From Actinomycetes bacterium (GTDB lineage: Bacteria; Actinomycetota; Acidimicrobiia; Acidimicrobiales; Palsa-688): a stretch of DNA of 6,584 bases. The stretch covers positions 1 to 6,584 of the forward strand of contig JAKAXN010000256.1 in assembly GCA_021816565.1 (NCBI GenBank), in the 5' to 3' direction. This document shows positions 5,798 to 6,584 of this stretch, piece by piece; the first letter of the stretch is position 1; every line of letters begins with the position of its first letter. The notes under the pieces are model-generated. The model had not been told where the DNA came from. It did not search any database and was given only the letters and a program-made list of their open reading frames with translations. Made by a program: the position numbers and the translations under genes.

Positions 5798-6584
5798 TTG
5801 GCGGTCGTGGGGGTGGTCGTAACCGCCGGCTTGGCCGCGGTGGTCGGAGTAGTGGCCGGAGCCGCGGTGGTCGGTGTGGTGGCGCCCGGCACGGTGGTGG
5901 TCGTGGGCGTGGAGGAGGCCGCCAGCTTGGACAGCTCGGCGTTGACCGAGGCCGGCGGCGCCGGGATCTTCGACGCCTGCGAGGCCGGGACGAAGGCGAT
6001 GGTCAGGAGGGCCTGGTCCTGGAGCGGGACGCTGCGGGGGTCGAGCTTGGGCAGCTGGCCCTTGGCCCCGTTGTAGAGCTGGCCCACGGTGTCACCGATG
6101 TAGGCGAACTGCTTGATGTACACGTGTCCGGGCTGGCCCTCGCAGGAGTTGCCGTCCTGGTACAGCGTGCCGCCGGGAACCTTCAGCTCCGCGGCGTTGA
6201 GCGTCATCCCGACGGCGTTGGCGAACTTGCCCAGTGTGGCGTTCTTGCCGGCCGAGGCCTTCACCGTCGGGTGGATGTTGATGATCCCCGGCTGCCTGGT
6301 CGTGATCCCCTGGGGATCGGGGGACTTGGTGCTGATCGGCTCGAGGAACTTGCCGCAGGCGTACACCGCGTACCCCTCGTTCCACGTCGTGCCGACCGTC
6401 GGGGGGGTGTTGCCGGCGTTGTTGATCTGCGCCAACCGGCGGTCCCGGCTGGCCACGGTGCCGACCACACCCAGGATCACGATGAGCGCGATGATGCCGA
6501 AATAGCTCCATGGGGTCTGACGGCGGTGGGACCGCCTCCCACCGATGCCGGCGGCGCGCGCCACCTTCTTGCTGGAAGAAGCCT
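5794..6584 (-). CDS. Membrane-anchored extracytoplasmic protein of unknown function, open at window edge
   Basis: I do not recognise a characterised family. Numbering from the GTG at 6564 gives 256 residues: a basic N-terminus (ARAAGIGGRRSHRRQ), one hydrophobic segment at about 21-38 (YFGIIALIVILGVVGTVA), an extracytoplasmic domain (about 55-212) and a Thr/Pro/Ala tail (217-256). By the positive-inside rule the N-terminus is cytoplasmic (type II). The domain has two cysteines (YACGKF, C70; GNSCEG, C141) that could form a disulfide, and ordered-looking segments IINIHPT (94-100), GKNATLGKFANAVGMTL (106-122) and LLTIAFVPAS (186-195). The frame stays open past the GTG to the window end, where the residues read ASSSKK; with the GTG lacking a properly spaced ribosome site, the true start may lie just beyond the window. 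The stop overlaps the pyrophosphorylase start, so it shares an operon with sugar-nucleotide genes and may act in envelope glycan assembly; this is only context. From memory, similar acidimicrobial proteins carry a His-rich motif where this one reads TTRQPGIINIHP. Confidence 0.85.
   Translation of the reverse strand, partial: ASSSKKVARAAGIGGRRSHRRQTPWSYFGIIALIVILGVVGTVASRDRRLAQINNAGNTPPTVGTTWNEGYAVYACGKFLEPISTKSPDPQGITTRQPGIINIHPTVKASAGKNATLGKFANAVGMTLNAAELKVPGGTLYQDGNSCEGQPGHVYIKQFAYIGDTVGQLYNGAKGQLPKLDPRSVPLQDQALLTIAFVPASQASKIPAPPASVNAELSKLAASSTPTTTTVPGATTPTTAAPATTPTTAAKPAVTTTPTTAK
5797..5916 (-). repeat. Low-complexity Thr/Pro/Ala tail with 27-bp DNA repeat
   Basis: The last 40 codons of the membrane protein encode almost only Thr, Pro, Ala and Val, with the unit TTPTTAA recurring. 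At DNA level a 22-bp unit at 5834-5855 recurs at 5861-5882 with two mismatches, a period of exactly 27 bp (nine codons); a partial, more degenerate copy lies near 5811-5820. Because the period is a multiple of three, gain or loss of a unit would keep the frame and the coupled downstream start. Such tails commonly act as flexible, sometimes O-glycosylated, linkers at the actinobacterial cell surface. Confidence 0.8.

Noticed and set aside
4433..6076. Long + strand open frame opposite the epimerase, pyrophosphorylase and membrane-protein genes
   Set aside because: It is antisense to genes with recognisable motifs or coherent protein architecture, has an Arg/Gly/His/Pro-rich composition, and shows no domain.
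1..6584. Mobile elements, CRISPR arrays, tRNA or rRNA genes, riboswitches, defence genes
   Set aside because: Looked for and not seen: nearly all bases fall in six recognisable protein genes, there are no regularly spaced repeats outside the protein tail, and no RNA-gene hallmark was noticed.

Overview
This is a very GC-rich, almost gap-free stretch of a high-GC actinobacterial chromosome. The six genes lie on both strands with overlapping ends, most start with GTG or TTG, and Shine-Dalgarno sequences are nearly absent. The F420 gene pair and the style of the proteins fit Actinomycetota. I would guess the class Acidimicrobiia or a relative, but that is an inference from protein style, not a tested placement.

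Layout. (1) 1-1091, + strand: a GT4-family glycosyltransferase cut off at its 5' end by the window edge. (2) 1064-2155, - strand: a second, different GT4-family glycosyltransferase, whose 3' end overlaps the first by 28 bp. (3) 2156-2204: a 49-bp divergent promoter region with leaderless-type -10 candidates for both directions. (4) 2205-3865, + strand: a two-gene F420 operon, cofD (fbiA) and cofE, joined by a GTGA start/stop overlap. CofE is the ligase domain only, without the C-terminal nitroreductase-like domain of mycobacterial FbiB. (5) 3862-6584, - strand: a sugar-nucleotide operon that reads, in transcription order, a membrane-anchored extracytoplasmic protein of unknown function (open at the window edge), an NDP-sugar pyrophosphorylase resembling mannose-1-phosphate guanylyltransferase, and an NAD-dependent sugar-nucleotide epimerase/dehydratase. 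The cofE and epimerase stop codons interlock in one CTAG.

How the genes may work together. The pyrophosphorylase and epimerase would make and modify activated sugars, and the two glycosyltransferases could transfer such sugars to an envelope glycan. The membrane protein, coupled to the pyrophosphorylase gene, may belong to the same envelope module. CofD and CofE make the deazaflavin redox cofactor F420. F420 genes next to a ManB-like gene recall the fbiA-fbiB...manB-wbbL1 region of Mycobacterium tuberculosis, so this looks like a variant of an old actinobacterial neighbourhood rather than a mobile island. No transposase, tRNA, rRNA, CRISPR array or phage gene was seen.

The points most worth a second look are the epimerase active site, where the expected catalytic Tyr of YxxxK is His; the lack of a visible reductase domain for the F420 pathway; and the unassigned membrane protein with a Thr/Pro/Ala tail. 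I did not find convincing evidence of a wholly new system.
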